From an uncultured Cellvibrio sp. (GTDB lineage Bacteria; Pseudomonadota; Gammaproteobacteria; Pseudomonadales; Cellvibrionaceae): DNA of 34,090 bases. The stretch lies in NCBI GenBank assembly GCA_946481735.1, contig CAMLOU010000029.1:1-34090 (forward strand), read 5' to 3'. Below the pieces are notes generated by a model. The model had not been told where the DNA came from. It ran no database searches and was given only the letters and a program-made list of their open reading frames with translations. This document shows, piece after piece, positions 25,088-34,001 of this stretch; position 1 is the first letter of the stretch, and the number at the start of each line of letters is the position of its first letter. Both the position numbers and the translations under genes were made by a program.

Positions 25088-26859
25088 TTGACACTTGCTA
25101 TGCAGTCAGCGGGCGTTGACTTGTCTGGCAGGGCAGAAAAGGTTATTACACAATTGCGCCCATTATCCTTAGCTGCATAAAGGGCTTCGTCGGCGGCGTT
25201 GAGTAATTCGTGCATTGACTGGAATACCTGGTTCTCCTGACATGCCAGGCCGATGCTGACGGTAATCTGATGCCGTCCAATCAATTTGCTGCAGATATGT
25301 TGTCGCAATCGTTCGGCAATAATCCTTGCATCTTTTTCATTCGTACGCGGCAAAATTACCGCAAACTCCTCGCCTCCAAATCGAAACGGCATCATCGGTT
25401 TGCGAATCAGGTTGCGCAGCTGCGCAGCAACGTTTTTTAATACGCGGTCGCCTTGGCTGTGGCCATATAAATCGTTGAATTGTTTGAAATGGTCGATATC
25501 AATCATCAACAGGGAAAATGGCTGACCGTTGCGTTGTGTGCGGGTAAATTCCTGGCGCATCACTTCGTCAAACATGCGGCGATTGGGAATTTCAGTAAGC
25601 GCGTCTGTGTGGCTCTGCTTTTTAAGTTCGTTAACGCGGCTGCTTAGCGCCAGCGACAAGAGCACCATCTCGATCAAGGACCCTATCTGGAAAATGTTTT
25701 CGGTAAAAAAAGTGCGTGGAAGGTAGCCGAAGACTTTCACCATATACACCATGATGCCGAAGATGAAAGTGGACCACGCCAGCATAAAATAGCGTGCCGG
25801 TGGATAGCCGGAGCACAAGCGCGCAACTCCCATGATAAATATCAATGGCATCACCACCAGTGTCAGGGTGGCTTGGGTGACAACCACCCAGGCATAGGGA
25901 AGAAAGATCGAGCTGAAGGTCACCAGCCCCAACAGGGCAATCACGCTCAAAGCTGCGATATCCAACTTGCGTGAGAACTGACTGATGGTCAGGATGTGGC
26001 GCGAGAACTGCGTGGCAAATAACAGTGAAAGGCCCAGCAGTATCAACAGGGAAAAGTTCGCAGAATCCGGGCTTTCCGGCATCAGCATCTGGTAAAAGAA
26101 ACCGTCATTGGCGCTCATGTAGAGGCCAAAGCACAGGATATACAGCAGGTAATAAAGAAACGCTTTATCGCGCACTACAACAAAGATAAAAAAGTTGTAC
26201 ACCACCAGCACCAGAAAACCGCCGTAGTAAACGCCATAAGCGAATTGCTCGCTGCTGATGTTTTGAATGAGTTCCACCGGTGTGGAGGCGGATAATGCGA
26301 TGTCCATAGCGCCTTCGCTTTCATAGCGCAGGTACAAGGTCGATTTGCTCATGGGCGCGAGCGTCAAAGGAAATAAAAAATCGTGGTATTGAATATTCCG
26401 CTGAGCGAAGGGCAGTCGGTCGCCAGTTTGATGATGCCGCCAGTTTTTGCTGGTGTTCTCCCAGAGGTCGAGGTAATCAATCAACGGGTACGCCTGACGC
26501 AAGATGATTTCACGTTCACGTGGGCTGTCGTTTGCGATGTCGATTTTTATCCACCAGGCAGATTGGGTAAAGCTGAGGTTTGAACCATTCTTGCCCGGCG
26601 ATGTAAACGCGCCTGTGTAGTTACCCTGTTTGATGTCTTCGATGGTGAGCTTCCTGGAGGGGTCTTCCAGCAATAGCAGGTAAGGCGTCAGGCTTTCTTC
26701 TGTAAAACCGTCCTCGATTTTTAACGCGGGGCTGCTGAGCGGGTTCGCCAACACCTGAATGCTGCACAATAAAATCAATACCAATTTACAACAATGACTG
26801 GCGATCCATTGAAGGCAAAAACATGCCCGCAGGGCAGCACGCTGCGCTGGTGCGGACAT
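25084..26859 (-). CDS. 7TMR-DISM diguanylate cyclase
   Basis: The 591-residue protein has a signal peptide (ending VLA, about residue 39), a periplasmic beta-sandwich sensor domain (residues about 45-170; contains GKNGSNLSFTQSAWWIKIDI), seven membrane helices (about 190-385) and a C-terminal GGDEF domain. The active-site motif is GGEEF at 495-499 and the substrate helix includes DIDHFKQFND. It should make c-di-GMP in response to an extracytoplasmic, possibly carbohydrate, signal. The RxxD inhibitory site expected before GGEEF is not present (RKPMMPFRF). ATG 26859 is chosen over the GTG at 26880. Confidence 0.93.
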   Translation of the reverse strand: MSAPAQRAALRACFCLQWIASHCCKLVLILLCSIQVLANPLSSPALKIEDGFTEESLTPYLLLLEDPSRKLTIEDIKQGNYTGAFTSPGKNGSNLSFTQSAWWIKIDIANDSPREREIILRQAYPLIDYLDLWENTSKNWRHHQTGDRLPFAQRNIQYHDFLFPLTLAPMSKSTLYLRYESEGAMDIALSASTPVELIQNISSEQFAYGVYYGGFLVLVVYNFFIFVVVRDKAFLYYLLYILCFGLYMSANDGFFYQMLMPESPDSANFSLLILLGLSLLFATQFSRHILTISQFSRKLDIAALSVIALLGLVTFSSIFLPYAWVVVTQATLTLVVMPLIFIMGVARLCSGYPPARYFMLAWSTFIFGIMVYMVKVFGYLPRTFFTENIFQIGSLIEMVLLSLALSSRVNELKKQSHTDALTEIPNRRMFDEVMRQEFTRTQRNGQPFSLLMIDIDHFKQFNDLYGHSQGDRVLKNVAAQLRNLIRKPMMPFRFGGEEFAVILPRTNEKDARIIAERLRQHICSKLIGRHQITVSIGLACQENQVFQSMHELLNAADEALYAAKDNGRNCVITFSALPDKSTPADCIASVN

Positions 26860-27143
26860 TATGGTGCAATATGTTCTCACCCCGTATTTCCTTATCTACG
26901 TTGATATTCCATGCCGTAAGGCAGAAATCGATATCGAACCGACGCTCAACCGACACCGGTGGGAGCATCATTCGTTGGTTATCTTTATGGTTGCGCAAGG
27001 AGCGGTTCGGCGGTTACCTGGCCGAAAAAGAGGCGCACATTCTTGCACCTCGGGGGTTGGTGGTCAATTATTCATCAGACATAAGCGGCGGGTTTTTAAT
27101 GTTGGAAATGCACTCCTTTCATCATGAAAGGAGCGCCGGTTGG
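26860..27143. other. Non-coding gap between cyclase and DUF3618 genes
   Basis: These 284 bases carry the promoter region of the cyclase gene and, near the DUF3618 stop, a 21-bp near-perfect palindrome at 27113-27133. Frames on both strands give unconvincing proteins. Confidence 0.5.
27113..27133 (-). terminator. Palindromic hairpin after the DUF3618 gene
   Basis: Ctcctttcat (27113-27122) and atgaaaggag (27124-27133) are reverse complements around a single central base. It starts 10 nt after the DUF3618 stop on the - strand. No T tract follows, so it could equally be an operator for the divergent transcript or a 3' stabiliser. Confidence 0.4.
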
Positions 27144-27929
27144 TTATTGAGGGCCGAAGGGAGAGCGCTCATCTTTCGACTGGGAACTCCTCCGGGCATC
27201 GTCCGCAAGCTCATGACCAAAGCTGCGGGTTTTGTCATAGGTCTCTTTAACCCTGGTTGTTGATTTTTCCACAACCTTGTCTCGGGTTTTACCCATCAGT
27301 TTGTCTTCCTGCTGTGTAGACGGCAGTGCGCCGCCGAGCAATGCACCCAGCGCTACGCCCAGCGCGCCCAGCGCCAACGGCTGTTGCTCTAATAGTTGGG
27401 TAAAGCTCGCTCTCGCCCGCTCACCTTGGTGACGTAGCGAATCTGCCGCATGTTGCGCTTGGTGTTTCAGGTGCTCGGCGCCATGTTCCATTTTTGCTTT
27501 GGCACCGGCGGCGGAACTGCTCAAATCGTTTTTCGAGCTATTGCTCCGGTCAGTGATCGGGGTGTCGTCGGAGATACCGTTGCCGGTCGACGCAGTGCCG
27601 GATGACATGCCGCCGTAAGCCCCGGTATACCCGGAGTTGTATCCCGCTGAGGCGTGTGAATGACGCGATTGCTGACCGAACATCATCCAGCTCAGTCCTA
27701 CGGCGGTCAGCAAGGAGGGGACAGGATTACGCTTGATGGTATCCACCAGGTTCTGTGAGAATTCACCACTGTTTTGGCGGGCATAGGTAAGTGCTTGCTC
27801 CAGCAGATGCGTAGGCGATAACCGCTCTTCCAACGCATGTAATGTCTCGCTCATGTGCGCACGACTTTGATCGACTTCGCGCTCCAATTGCGCCGGATCT
27901 TTGTGTGACTCTGCATTGATGCTGCTCAT
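27144..27929 (-). CDS. DUF3618 domain membrane-associated protein
   Basis: The 261-residue protein starts MSSINAESHKDPAQLEREVD and has the DUF3618 block SRAHMSETLHALEERLSP near residues 23-40. Two hydrophobic stretches are present, one at TAVGLSWMMFG and one at PLALGALGVALGALLGGALP, separated by a Gly/Ser-rich linker and helices rich in Ala, His and Lys. Comparable proteins occur with YqjD/YqjE-type genes and are linked to stationary-phase envelope changes. Its ATG overlaps the upstream gene's stop by 4 bp. Confidence 0.85.
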   Translation of the reverse strand: MSSINAESHKDPAQLEREVDQSRAHMSETLHALEERLSPTHLLEQALTYARQNSGEFSQNLVDTIKRNPVPSLLTAVGLSWMMFGQQSRHSHASAGYNSGYTGAYGGMSSGTASTGNGISDDTPITDRSNSSKNDLSSSAAGAKAKMEHGAEHLKHQAQHAADSLRHQGERARASFTQLLEQQPLALGALGVALGALLGGALPSTQQEDKLMGKTRDKVVEKSTTRVKETYDKTRSFGHELADDARRSSQSKDERSPFGPQ

Positions 27930-28354
27930 CGGGCGACTCCTTTGATTGTAGTTTGATCTTTGTGGAGTGAATTAATCGTGTGCTGAGGCTTGAGTGAAGA
28001 GGCTTCCAGTTTTTTCTTACCCGACTGCATCATCACAAAGCCAATCAGCATAACAACGGCACCCACGATCAACGCGGCCAGCCACAACTCCATGACCTCT
28101 GCCAAACCGAGTACACCGGCGAGTAGAAGGAACAAAAATCCGGCCTGGAGCACCGCACCACCGCTCAATACGCCCATTGCGCCGGTCTTGATGTCCGACA
28201 TGGATTGGGAGATTTCCGCTTTGGCTAGAGCAACTTCCTTGGTAAACAACGAGGTAACGTCATTTGCCAACTCTTTAATTAAAGAAGTCACAGATTTTTC
28301 AGTCGTAGTGTTGCTGACCGCGCCAAGTTTCTGGTTTCTGCCTGGCTCATTCAT
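27926..28354 (-). CDS. Phage-holin-family / YqjE-like membrane protein
   Basis: The 142-residue protein has a helical N-terminal region (TSLIKELANDVTSLFTKEVA), two adjacent membrane helices (about residues 65-115) and a Lys-rich tail. The E-x-A-L-A-K-A-E pattern before the helices is typical of the Holin-X/YqjE family. It is probably not a phage holin; no phage genes are near. The start is ATG 28354 with GGAGG inside the last codons of the upstream gene, so the coding regions overlap by 8 bp. Confidence 0.88.
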   Translation of the reverse strand: MNEPGRNQKLGAVSNTTTEKSVTSLIKELANDVTSLFTKEVALAKAEISQSMSDIKTGAMGVLSGGAVLQAGFLFLLLAGVLGLAEVMELWLAALIVGAVVMLIGFVMMQSGKKKLEASSLKPQHTINSLHKDQTTIKGVAR

Positions 28355-28916
28355 AATGCACACCTCCGCTCATTGTTGATCCATTACCTTTATTGGAATA
28401 CGTGTTCAGGCCTGTATTGCTCTCCTGCGTCCCAGCGCTAAAGTGACTGGTCGTCGTGGCATGTTCAGTGACATTCTGTTGCGAATACTGATCACTTTGA
28501 GATTCACGTGTGTGGTGGCCGCTGGCTTTGGCAAAGCGAGCCAGGCCCAACCCTATCGCGATGCTGCCGCCTATAAATAGCGCTGGATTACGCCGCGCAA
28601 TCCCTTCTGCTTCGTGCATGAGTTCATCAATGCTTTTGTGGCGCAGGTTGTTGGCCAAAGCACTGATACTCGAAGCAAATTGCGTAACGTATTCCGACAA
28701 GGCTTGCTGTTGGTGGTCTTGCAAATCCTCTGCCGCTGCATCTGCGGCATGAGCGAGACTTTCCACATCTTTGGCAATTGTCTCCCGGTTTTCTGCGAAG
28801 GTTTGTGAGGCTTTTTGTTGAGCCGTTGAAGTGGCTTCCGACGCTGCAGATTTAACGTCGCTTTTCATTTTGTCGGCAGTTCTCTGGTTCTGCGGTTTCG
28901 TTTCGTCGAATTCCAT
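28347..28916 (-). CDS. YqjD/DUF883-like membrane-anchored protein
   Basis: The 189-residue protein has an Ala/Glu/Lys-rich helical N-terminal half with coiled-coil character, a short hydrophobic segment (ALFIGGSIAIGLGLARFA, about residues 114-131) and a Ser/Gln/Thr/Asn-rich tail. The pattern matches YqjD-type proteins, in which E. coli YqjD anchors ribosomes to the membrane in stationary phase. Ribosome binding here is inference only. The ribosome site aaggag precedes the ATG. It is the first of three overlapping genes on the - strand. Confidence 0.7.
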   Translation of the reverse strand: MEFDETKPQNQRTADKMKSDVKSAASEATSTAQQKASQTFAENRETIAKDVESLAHAADAAAEDLQDHQQQALSEYVTQFASSISALANNLRHKSIDELMHEAEGIARRNPALFIGGSIAIGLGLARFAKASGHHTRESQSDQYSQQNVTEHATTTSHFSAGTQESNTGLNTYSNKGNGSTMSGGVHYE

Positions 28917-29433
28917 TGGTGTTCTCCTTTAAATAATGAGAGTTATGGTAGCGAAATTTTTCTGGGCAATATGGGCCGTTCAATTAGTAGAAGCAAAAAG
29001 CAAACCGGCTTTATACTTTTGAAGCAGAAATTTAATTTTGTTCACGAGCGAAACGCATAAACACGAAAAAAATTCGCGAGAAGTTACGGTATGACGTCGC
29101 AGTCTTTTTATAAGTGTCGACGCGGGCATAGCTCCACGTTCCGTAGAGAGTTGTTGCCAAAGATTTTTGCGTTGCGCTCGTGTAAAGCTTACAAAGGAAG
29201 CCAACCCACGCTGTGCTCGAATGGCGGGAATGGTTCTTCTGGATTGAAGCTGGAAGGATGAAGTGCTTGCCCCGGTTGAGGCGGAGGGCTTAACCGGCGG
29301 GCTTTGCCAGGAGGGGCCGGGTGTATGAAATAAATTCCGGATTCCTATGATTTTTATGCATGGAAGAGGGCTGGGTGAATGGTGTACAATCCGCGCCTAT
29401 TTTTCATCCGCTTCCCTGCTCAGGACTTACTCC
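28917..29433. other. 517-nt intergenic region upstream of glyA
   Basis: I find no convincing gene here. A 74-codon frame on the - strand (28980-29204) is short and unlike known proteins. A hairpin at 29272-29297 (9 bp with one G-T pair, 8-nt loop) and a candidate glyA promoter at 29385-29390 are the visible structures. A glycine riboswitch could not be recognised by eye. Promoters of the divergent stress cluster should lie in the first part. Confidence 0.55.
29385..29390 (+). promoter_or_regulatory. Candidate -10 box of glyA
   Basis: TACAAT lies 43 nt before the glyA start. No good -35 box is seen at 16-18 nt upstream, so the assignment is tentative or depends on an activator. Confidence 0.3.
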
Positions 29434-30699
29434 ATGTTTGATAAAAGCCAGACTATCGCCTCCTTTGACCCTGAAATCTGGGCCTCCATCCAAAATGAAG
29501 GTCGTCGTCAGGAAGAACATATCGAGCTGATCGCTTCGGAAAACTACACCAGCCCTATGGTGATGGCCGCCCAGGGCACCAAGTTGACCAACAAATACGC
29601 CGAAGGCTATCCGGGCAAACGCTACTACGGCGGTTGTGAATATGTTGATCAAAGCGAAGCACTGGCCATTGAGCGGGCCAAACAATTGTTCGGGGCAGAC
29701 TACGCCAACGTCCAGCCCCACTCGGGCTCCCAGGCTAACTCGGCGGTTTACGCTGCGCTTTGCGCACCCGGTGATACCGTGTTGGGAATGAGCCTGGCCC
29801 ATGGCGGCCATTTGACTCACGGTGCCAAAGTGAGCTTCTCCGGCAAGATGTACAACGCCGTGCAATACGGTCTGAACCCGGAAACCGGCCTGGTCGATTA
29901 CGATGAAGTGGAGCGTCTGGCTCTGGAGCACAAGCCAAAGATGATCGTGGCGGGCTTCTCGGCCTACTCCCAGGTCATGGACTGGCAGCGTTTCCGCGAT
30001 ATCGCAGATAAAGTTGGCGCTTATTTACTGGTGGATATGGCCCACGTGGCCGGTTTGGTGGCTGCCGGTGTTTACCCCAGCCCGGTGCAGATTGCCGACG
30101 TAACAACGTCTACCACCCACAAGACCCTGCGCGGTCCACGCGGCGGCATCATCCTGGCAAAAGCCAACGAAGAGATCGAAAAGAAACTCAACTCCGCAGT
30201 ATTCCCCGGTGGTCAGGGCGGCCCGCTGATGCATGTCATTGCGGCCAAGGCCATAAGCTTTAAGGAGGCCATGAGCCCCGAGTACAAAACCTACCAGCAG
30301 CAAGTTGTTAAGAACGCCAAGGCGATGGCGTCGACCTTCATTGAGCGTGGTATCAAGATCGTATCGGGTGGAACCGAGAATCACCTGATGCTGGTGGATC
30401 TGATTGGCAAGGAATACACCGGTAAAGACGCCGACGAAGCGCTGGGCAATGCCAACATCACCGTCAACAAAAACTCTGTACCTAATGATCCGCGTTCCCC
30501 CTTTGTAACCTCCGGTTTGCGTGTCGGTACGCCGGCAATTACTACGCGTGGCTTCAAAGAAGCCGAGTGCGTTCAACTGACTCACTGGATCTGCGATATC
30601 CTGGATGCACTCGAGGCAGGTAATGCCGCACCGGTGATTGAGTCTGTTAAAGCAAAAGTGTTGGATGTGTGCAAGAAGTTTCCGGTGTACGCTGAATAA
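29434..30699 (+). CDS. glyA: Serine hydroxymethyltransferase GlyA
   Basis: The 421-residue PLP enzyme interconverts serine and glycine with tetrahydrofolate. The PLP lysine is K230 in [15 protein letters not shown]; other blocks are [25 protein letters not shown] and [15 protein letters not shown]. The frame could begin at 29347, but ATG 29434 gives the standard N-terminus and follows a plausible agga. Length matches the family. It ends at a strong bidirectional terminator. Confidence 0.98.
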   Translation: MFDKSQTIASFDPEIWASIQNEGRRQEEHIELIASENYTSPMVMAAQGTKLTNKYAEGYPGKRYYGGCEYVDQSEALAIERAKQLFGADYANVQPHSGSQANSAVYAALCAPGDTVLGMSLAHGGHLTHGAKVSFSGKMYNAVQYGLNPETGLVDYDEVERLALEHKPKMIVAGFSAYSQVMDWQRFRDIADKVGAYLLVDMAHVAGLVAAGVYPSPVQIADVTTSTTHKTLRGPRGGIILAKANEEIEKKLNSAVFPGGQGGPLMHVIAAKAISFKEAMSPEYKTYQQQVVKNAKAMASTFIERGIKIVSGGTENHLMLVDLIGKEYTGKDADEALGNANITVNKNSVPNDPRSPFVTSGLRVGTPAITTRGFKEAECVQLTHWICDILDALEAGNAAPVIESVKAKVLDVCKKFPVYAE

Positions 30700-30728
30700 C
30701 CTGATGTGCTGGCTAATTTAAGCTTGAC

Positions 30729-30763
30729 AAAAAGGGGGAACTGAATTCGGTTCCCCTTTTTTA
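30729..30763. terminator. Bidirectional terminator after glyA
   Basis: Aaaaagggggaac (30729-30741) pairs with gttccccttttt (30750-30761) around the loop tgaattcg, with T on one side and A on the other. It serves glyA (+) and the convergent Wzz-like gene (-). Confidence 0.9.
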
Positions 30764-30764
30764 T

Positions 30765-31871
30765 TTATACACCTGCCCGCGCCCGATACGCTTTAATTCC
30801 CTGCATCACAAAGACGAGCACCACCCCCACCATTCCCGACATGACAATTGCTGCCAACAGGATGAGCATTCTCCTGGGCTTTACCGGGTCGAGCGATGAC
30901 ACGGCCGGGCTGGCTAGTTCAAATGCCTGAATACCTGCTTTTACTGCGTGCAATTTATTGAGGTCGTTCTCCATAATATCGCGCCAAAACTCCATGGTGC
31001 GAAGCTCGGGAACGAAGGCGCTTAAGGGATTATCCTGGCGTGCCTGTAAAGCATTGATCTCCTCTGTCAGCACCCGCGTGCCGAGCAAATATTGCCGGTC
31101 ATCCACGACATTGAGTTCCACCCCGGCGAGCTGCGCGTAAGGTGTTTCAATAATCTTTAATGATTGTGCGACACGACGCGCTTCTTGCAACTGGATTAAT
31201 TCGTCGCGTAACTTTTGTTGTTCGCGGTTTTGCAATGCGTTGTAGTCGAAGGTTAACTGTTGCAGGCTGGATGCATAACCCTTTTCCAGTTGCATCACAA
31301 ATTGTTCAACAACGCGCGCGTTAAGGAAGTCGACATACGCACTGAGTAATGTGACGCCTTGCGCGGGTTCGGTTGTTTCCAGTGAAAGATGGCTGAGGGT
31401 GGACTCGGGTTTTTTAGGGTTAGGAGGCGTCAGCGTTAAGGCATTAAAAAAGCGGCGGAACTGCCGGTCGTTATCGCTAACGCCGGTTCGCGGATCGGTA
31501 GACAAGGGTTGTTTTGACCAGGATTCCCAAAACAGGCGCTGCGTATGCAACGCACCAGCCTGGGTTATCAGCGCGGTGTAAAAGGCATCCTGTTGCAAGG
31601 GCGCGACTTGATAGCGTTTCCCCTCATCATCCAGAACCGTGGGCTGGAGCGCTTGAATATCATAAACGGAGGTGCTGTCCAGCAGCGCCTCAACCTGATA
31701 AACCGGTGCCTGGTATTTCAACCAGATAATCACAGGTATCAGGCCTATTGCCAGGGTGGCCATAATCAGCCATTTTCCTCGCCAAAGCGTTGCACAAAGT
31801 TCCAACAGATCGATTTCATCATCGGCGTAATCGGGTTGTCGGGTAGGGAATGTATGTTGATAGGTGTTCAT
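30765..31871 (-). CDS. Wzz-like chain-length-determinant protein
   Basis: The 368-residue protein has the polysaccharide co-polymerase layout: an N-terminal membrane helix (about residues 34-52), a long periplasmic helical region rich in Gln/Glu/Arg, and a C-terminal membrane helix (about 335-357) preceded by SSLDPVKPRR. Such proteins set the chain length of O-antigen or exopolysaccharide. ATG 31871 is preferred over GTG 31877. It is alone; no polymerase or flippase gene is near. Confidence 0.85.
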   Translation of the reverse strand: MNTYQHTFPTRQPDYADDEIDLLELCATLWRGKWLIMATLAIGLIPVIIWLKYQAPVYQVEALLDSTSVYDIQALQPTVLDDEGKRYQVAPLQQDAFYTALITQAGALHTQRLFWESWSKQPLSTDPRTGVSDNDRQFRRFFNALTLTPPNPKKPESTLSHLSLETTEPAQGVTLLSAYVDFLNARVVEQFVMQLEKGYASSLQQLTFDYNALQNREQQKLRDELIQLQEARRVAQSLKIIETPYAQLAGVELNVVDDRQYLLGTRVLTEEINALQARQDNPLSAFVPELRTMEFWRDIMENDLNKLHAVKAGIQAFELASPAVSSLDPVKPRRMLILLAAIVMSGMVGVVLVFVMQGIKAYRARAGV

Positions 31872-32092
31872 AAGCACTAGCTCATAATCCGGTAGCTGGC
31901 TTGTGGCATCATTGTTGGGTATCAGTGATGGTTGCGGCAGGCAATGTCATTGTTCGTCGCACGGTGAATCTACAGCCATCTTGCGGCTATACTGAGTTTT
32001 GCACTTTACCTGTGGGCATGCGGCAAGGTTGTAAGAAATTGTAGATTCTGGTCGTGCGGGTATTAAGAGAAATTACAGCGTAAGAGGCGGCT

Positions 32093-32638
32093 ATGTTGGT
32101 AAAAGAATCCCTGGTACTGATGTCCCGTTACAACACCTGGATGAATCAGCGGCTCTATGAAACCGTTCAGGTGTTGAAGCCGGATGAATTTGTGCAAGAC
32201 AGGAAAGCGTTTTTCGGTTCGATATGCGGAACCTTGAATCACCTTGTTGTAGCCGACACGATTTGGTTAAAGCGCTTCGCCAGCCACTCAGAAGATTTCA
32301 CCGCACTTGATGCCGTTCGTCACATCAGTACGCCATCGGCGTTGAACCAGATTTTATTTGCCGAACTAAATGCACTCAGGGATTATCGCCAGTCTCTGGA
32401 CAGCATCATTGAGCAGTGGGTGGATTCTTTGGTAGAGACAGATCTGGATTCCGTGTTGCATTACACCAACATGAAAGGTGTAACCACGGAAAAAATCCTG
32501 GGCCAGGTACTGCTTCATTTTTTTAATCACCAGACGCACCATCGCGGACAGGTGACCACTCTGTTGACACAGTGCGGCCTGGACATGGGGGCGACAGATT
32601 TGCTGCTGTTGATTCCTGATCAGGCATTGGCGGAATAG
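32093..32638 (+). CDS. DinB-family four-helix metal-binding protein
   Basis: The 181-residue helical protein has the DinB metal ligands H50 (TLNHLVVAD) and the HxxxH pair H146/H150 in FNHQTHHRGQV. The family holds thiol-dependent S-transferases and proteins of unknown role; several are induced by DNA damage. A purine-rich ribosome site (agagg) precedes the ATG. It is followed 39 nt later by an SBP-like gene. Confidence 0.9.
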   Translation: MLVKESLVLMSRYNTWMNQRLYETVQVLKPDEFVQDRKAFFGSICGTLNHLVVADTIWLKRFASHSEDFTALDAVRHISTPSALNQILFAELNALRDYRQSLDSIIEQWVDSLVETDLDSVLHYTNMKGVTTEKILGQVLLHFFNHQTHHRGQVTTLLTQCGLDMGATDLLLLIPDQALAE

Positions 32639-32677
32639 AATCGGGCTGCTTATGCTGAATATTCATCGAGGCGATTC

Positions 32678-33463
32678 ATGATGATGGGAGGCGATGTCCA
32701 TTGTGTAATTCGTCGATATCTATTCATCGTTTGTTTGCTGTCCGCCGGTGCGACGGCTGACACGGTGACCTTTTTAATTGCGGCGGGCACGGTAGAACCC
32801 TATCAGATTGTGAGTGATGATCCCGGGCGTACACCTCACTCGGGCATTCTGATTGATGTGTTGCGGCAGGCGTTGAGTAAGACAGACATCCAGCTGGAGT
32901 TTGTGGAGCGTCCCTACAAACGTATCCGTATGGATATCCTCGCCAACCGCCATCAAAATTGGATCAGCTACGGCTCGCCATCCTGGTTGGACGAGCGATT
33001 GAGGGCGGTCGGTGAATACACGCAACAACCTATCCTGCAAGCCCATTATGTGATGGCCACCATGAGGCGGGCAGAGCTGCCGTCACTCGATGATATCCAC
33101 AGAAAAAGAGTCATCACCATCCTGGGTTACAACTATTTTTCCGGCTTCGATGCCTGGGTAAAGACCCATGACATCACCCTGGTCAGTGCACCTTCACATC
33201 GCCATGCGCTGGCGATGTTGAAGCAGGGGCGGGGCGATTTTTATCTGGCAGAGGATGTGCGGGTGCGCTGGGAATTGAGTCGGGGGGATATGCGCATGTC
33301 CGACCTCCAGCTGCTCGATTTTTCCAGCGTGATTCCGCCCTCCCGGTTGTATTTGTTGCTTGACGCGCGCATGCCAGGCAGGGTCAAGGAGCAGATCAAT
33401 ACCCGTTTACTCCAGCTCCATCGTGAGGGCGGTATGGAAGACATTCTGGATCGATACCGCTAG
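32678..33463 (+). CDS. Periplasmic solute-binding-like protein (SBP bac_3 type)
   Basis: The 261-residue protein has a signal peptide (RRYLFIVCLLSAGATADT; cleavage about residue 27) and a bilobal binding-protein pattern: VEPYQIVSDD, GILIDVLRQALSKTDIQLEF, then the hinge-like PSLDDIHRKRVITILGYNYF and a C-terminal MEDILDRYR, typical of amino-acid-type binding proteins. No transporter subunits are near, so it could be a stand-alone sensor or scavenger. A gagg precedes the ATG. Confidence 0.78.
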   Translation: MMMGGDVHCVIRRYLFIVCLLSAGATADTVTFLIAAGTVEPYQIVSDDPGRTPHSGILIDVLRQALSKTDIQLEFVERPYKRIRMDILANRHQNWISYGSPSWLDERLRAVGEYTQQPILQAHYVMATMRRAELPSLDDIHRKRVITILGYNYFSGFDAWVKTHDITLVSAPSHRHALAMLKQGRGDFYLAEDVRVRWELSRGDMRMSDLQLLDFSSVIPPSRLYLLLDARMPGRVKEQINTRLLQLHREGGMEDILDRYR

Positions 33464-33486
33464 CGGGCTGGTTTTGCCCGATTTTG

Positions 33487-33495
33487 TGCTAGTAT
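33487..33495 (+). promoter_or_regulatory. Candidate extended -10 promoter of nrdR
   Basis: TGC followed by TAGTAT (33490-33495) resembles an extended -10 element and lies 33 nt before the nrdR ATG. No convincing -35 box is present. Confidence 0.35.
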
Positions 33496-33528
33496 GGCCG
33501 CATTTTTCAATCAGCCGGATTGCCATAC

Positions 33529-33993
33529 ATGCACTGTCCCTTTTGTAGCGCTGAGGATACCAAGGTCATTGATTCCCGCCTGGTGGCCGAGGGTGATCAG
33601 GTGCGCCGTCGCCGCGAGTGCCTGTCCTGCCACGAACGATTCACCACCTACGAAATCGCCGAACTGGTGATGCCGCGCATCATCAAGCAGGATGGCACCC
33701 GCCAGCCGTTCGATGAAGACAAGCTGCGCGCCGGTTTACTGCGGGCGCTGGAAAAGCGGCCGGTCAGCACCGAGGCGATTGAATCCGCCATCAACAGCAT
33801 CAAGCACTTCCTGCAAGCCACCGGTGAGCGCGAAGTGAAATCCCTGACTGTCGGTGAAAAGGTCATGGAGCAACTGCAAAAACTTGACGAAGTGGCCTAT
33901 GTCCGCTTTGCCTCGGTCTATCGTCGCTTTAAAGACCTGAATGAATTCCGTCAGGAAATCGACCGCCTCGAACAACAGCCGGACAACAAGTAA
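33529..33993 (+). CDS. nrdR: Transcriptional repressor NrdR of ribonucleotide reductase genes
   Basis: The 154-residue protein has an N-terminal zinc ribbon (C3, C6, C31, C34; [13 protein letters not shown] and [12 protein letters not shown]) and a C-terminal ATP-cone (about residues 49-139). It binds NrdR boxes before nrd genes and responds to (d)ATP. ATG 33529 is the standard start; a TTG 9 nt earlier is unlikely. It is next to ribD, a common order in gammaproteobacteria. Confidence 0.97.
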   Translation: MHCPFCSAEDTKVIDSRLVAEGDQVRRRRECLSCHERFTTYEIAELVMPRIIKQDGTRQPFDEDKLRAGLLRALEKRPVSTEAIESAINSIKHFLQATGEREVKSLTVGEKVMEQLQKLDEVAYVRFASVYRRFKDLNEFRQEIDRLEQQPDNK

Positions 33994-34001
33994 TCTGTTT
34001 T

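Noticed and set aside
26823..27263. 146-residue frame on the + strand over the gap before the DUF3618 gene
   Set aside because: It overlaps two - strand genes and its translation looks random, with no ribosome site.
27926..28354. Prophage remnant, suggested by the holin-like gene
   Set aside because: No phage structural, lysis or integrase genes are present; the neighbours fit a YqjD/YqjE-type stress cluster.
29205..29433. Glycine riboswitch upstream of glyA
   Set aside because: I could not identify the conserved aptamer core by eye; a covariance-model search would be needed.
30025..30585. 186-residue frame on the - strand
   Set aside because: It is a shadow of the glyA gene on the opposite strand.
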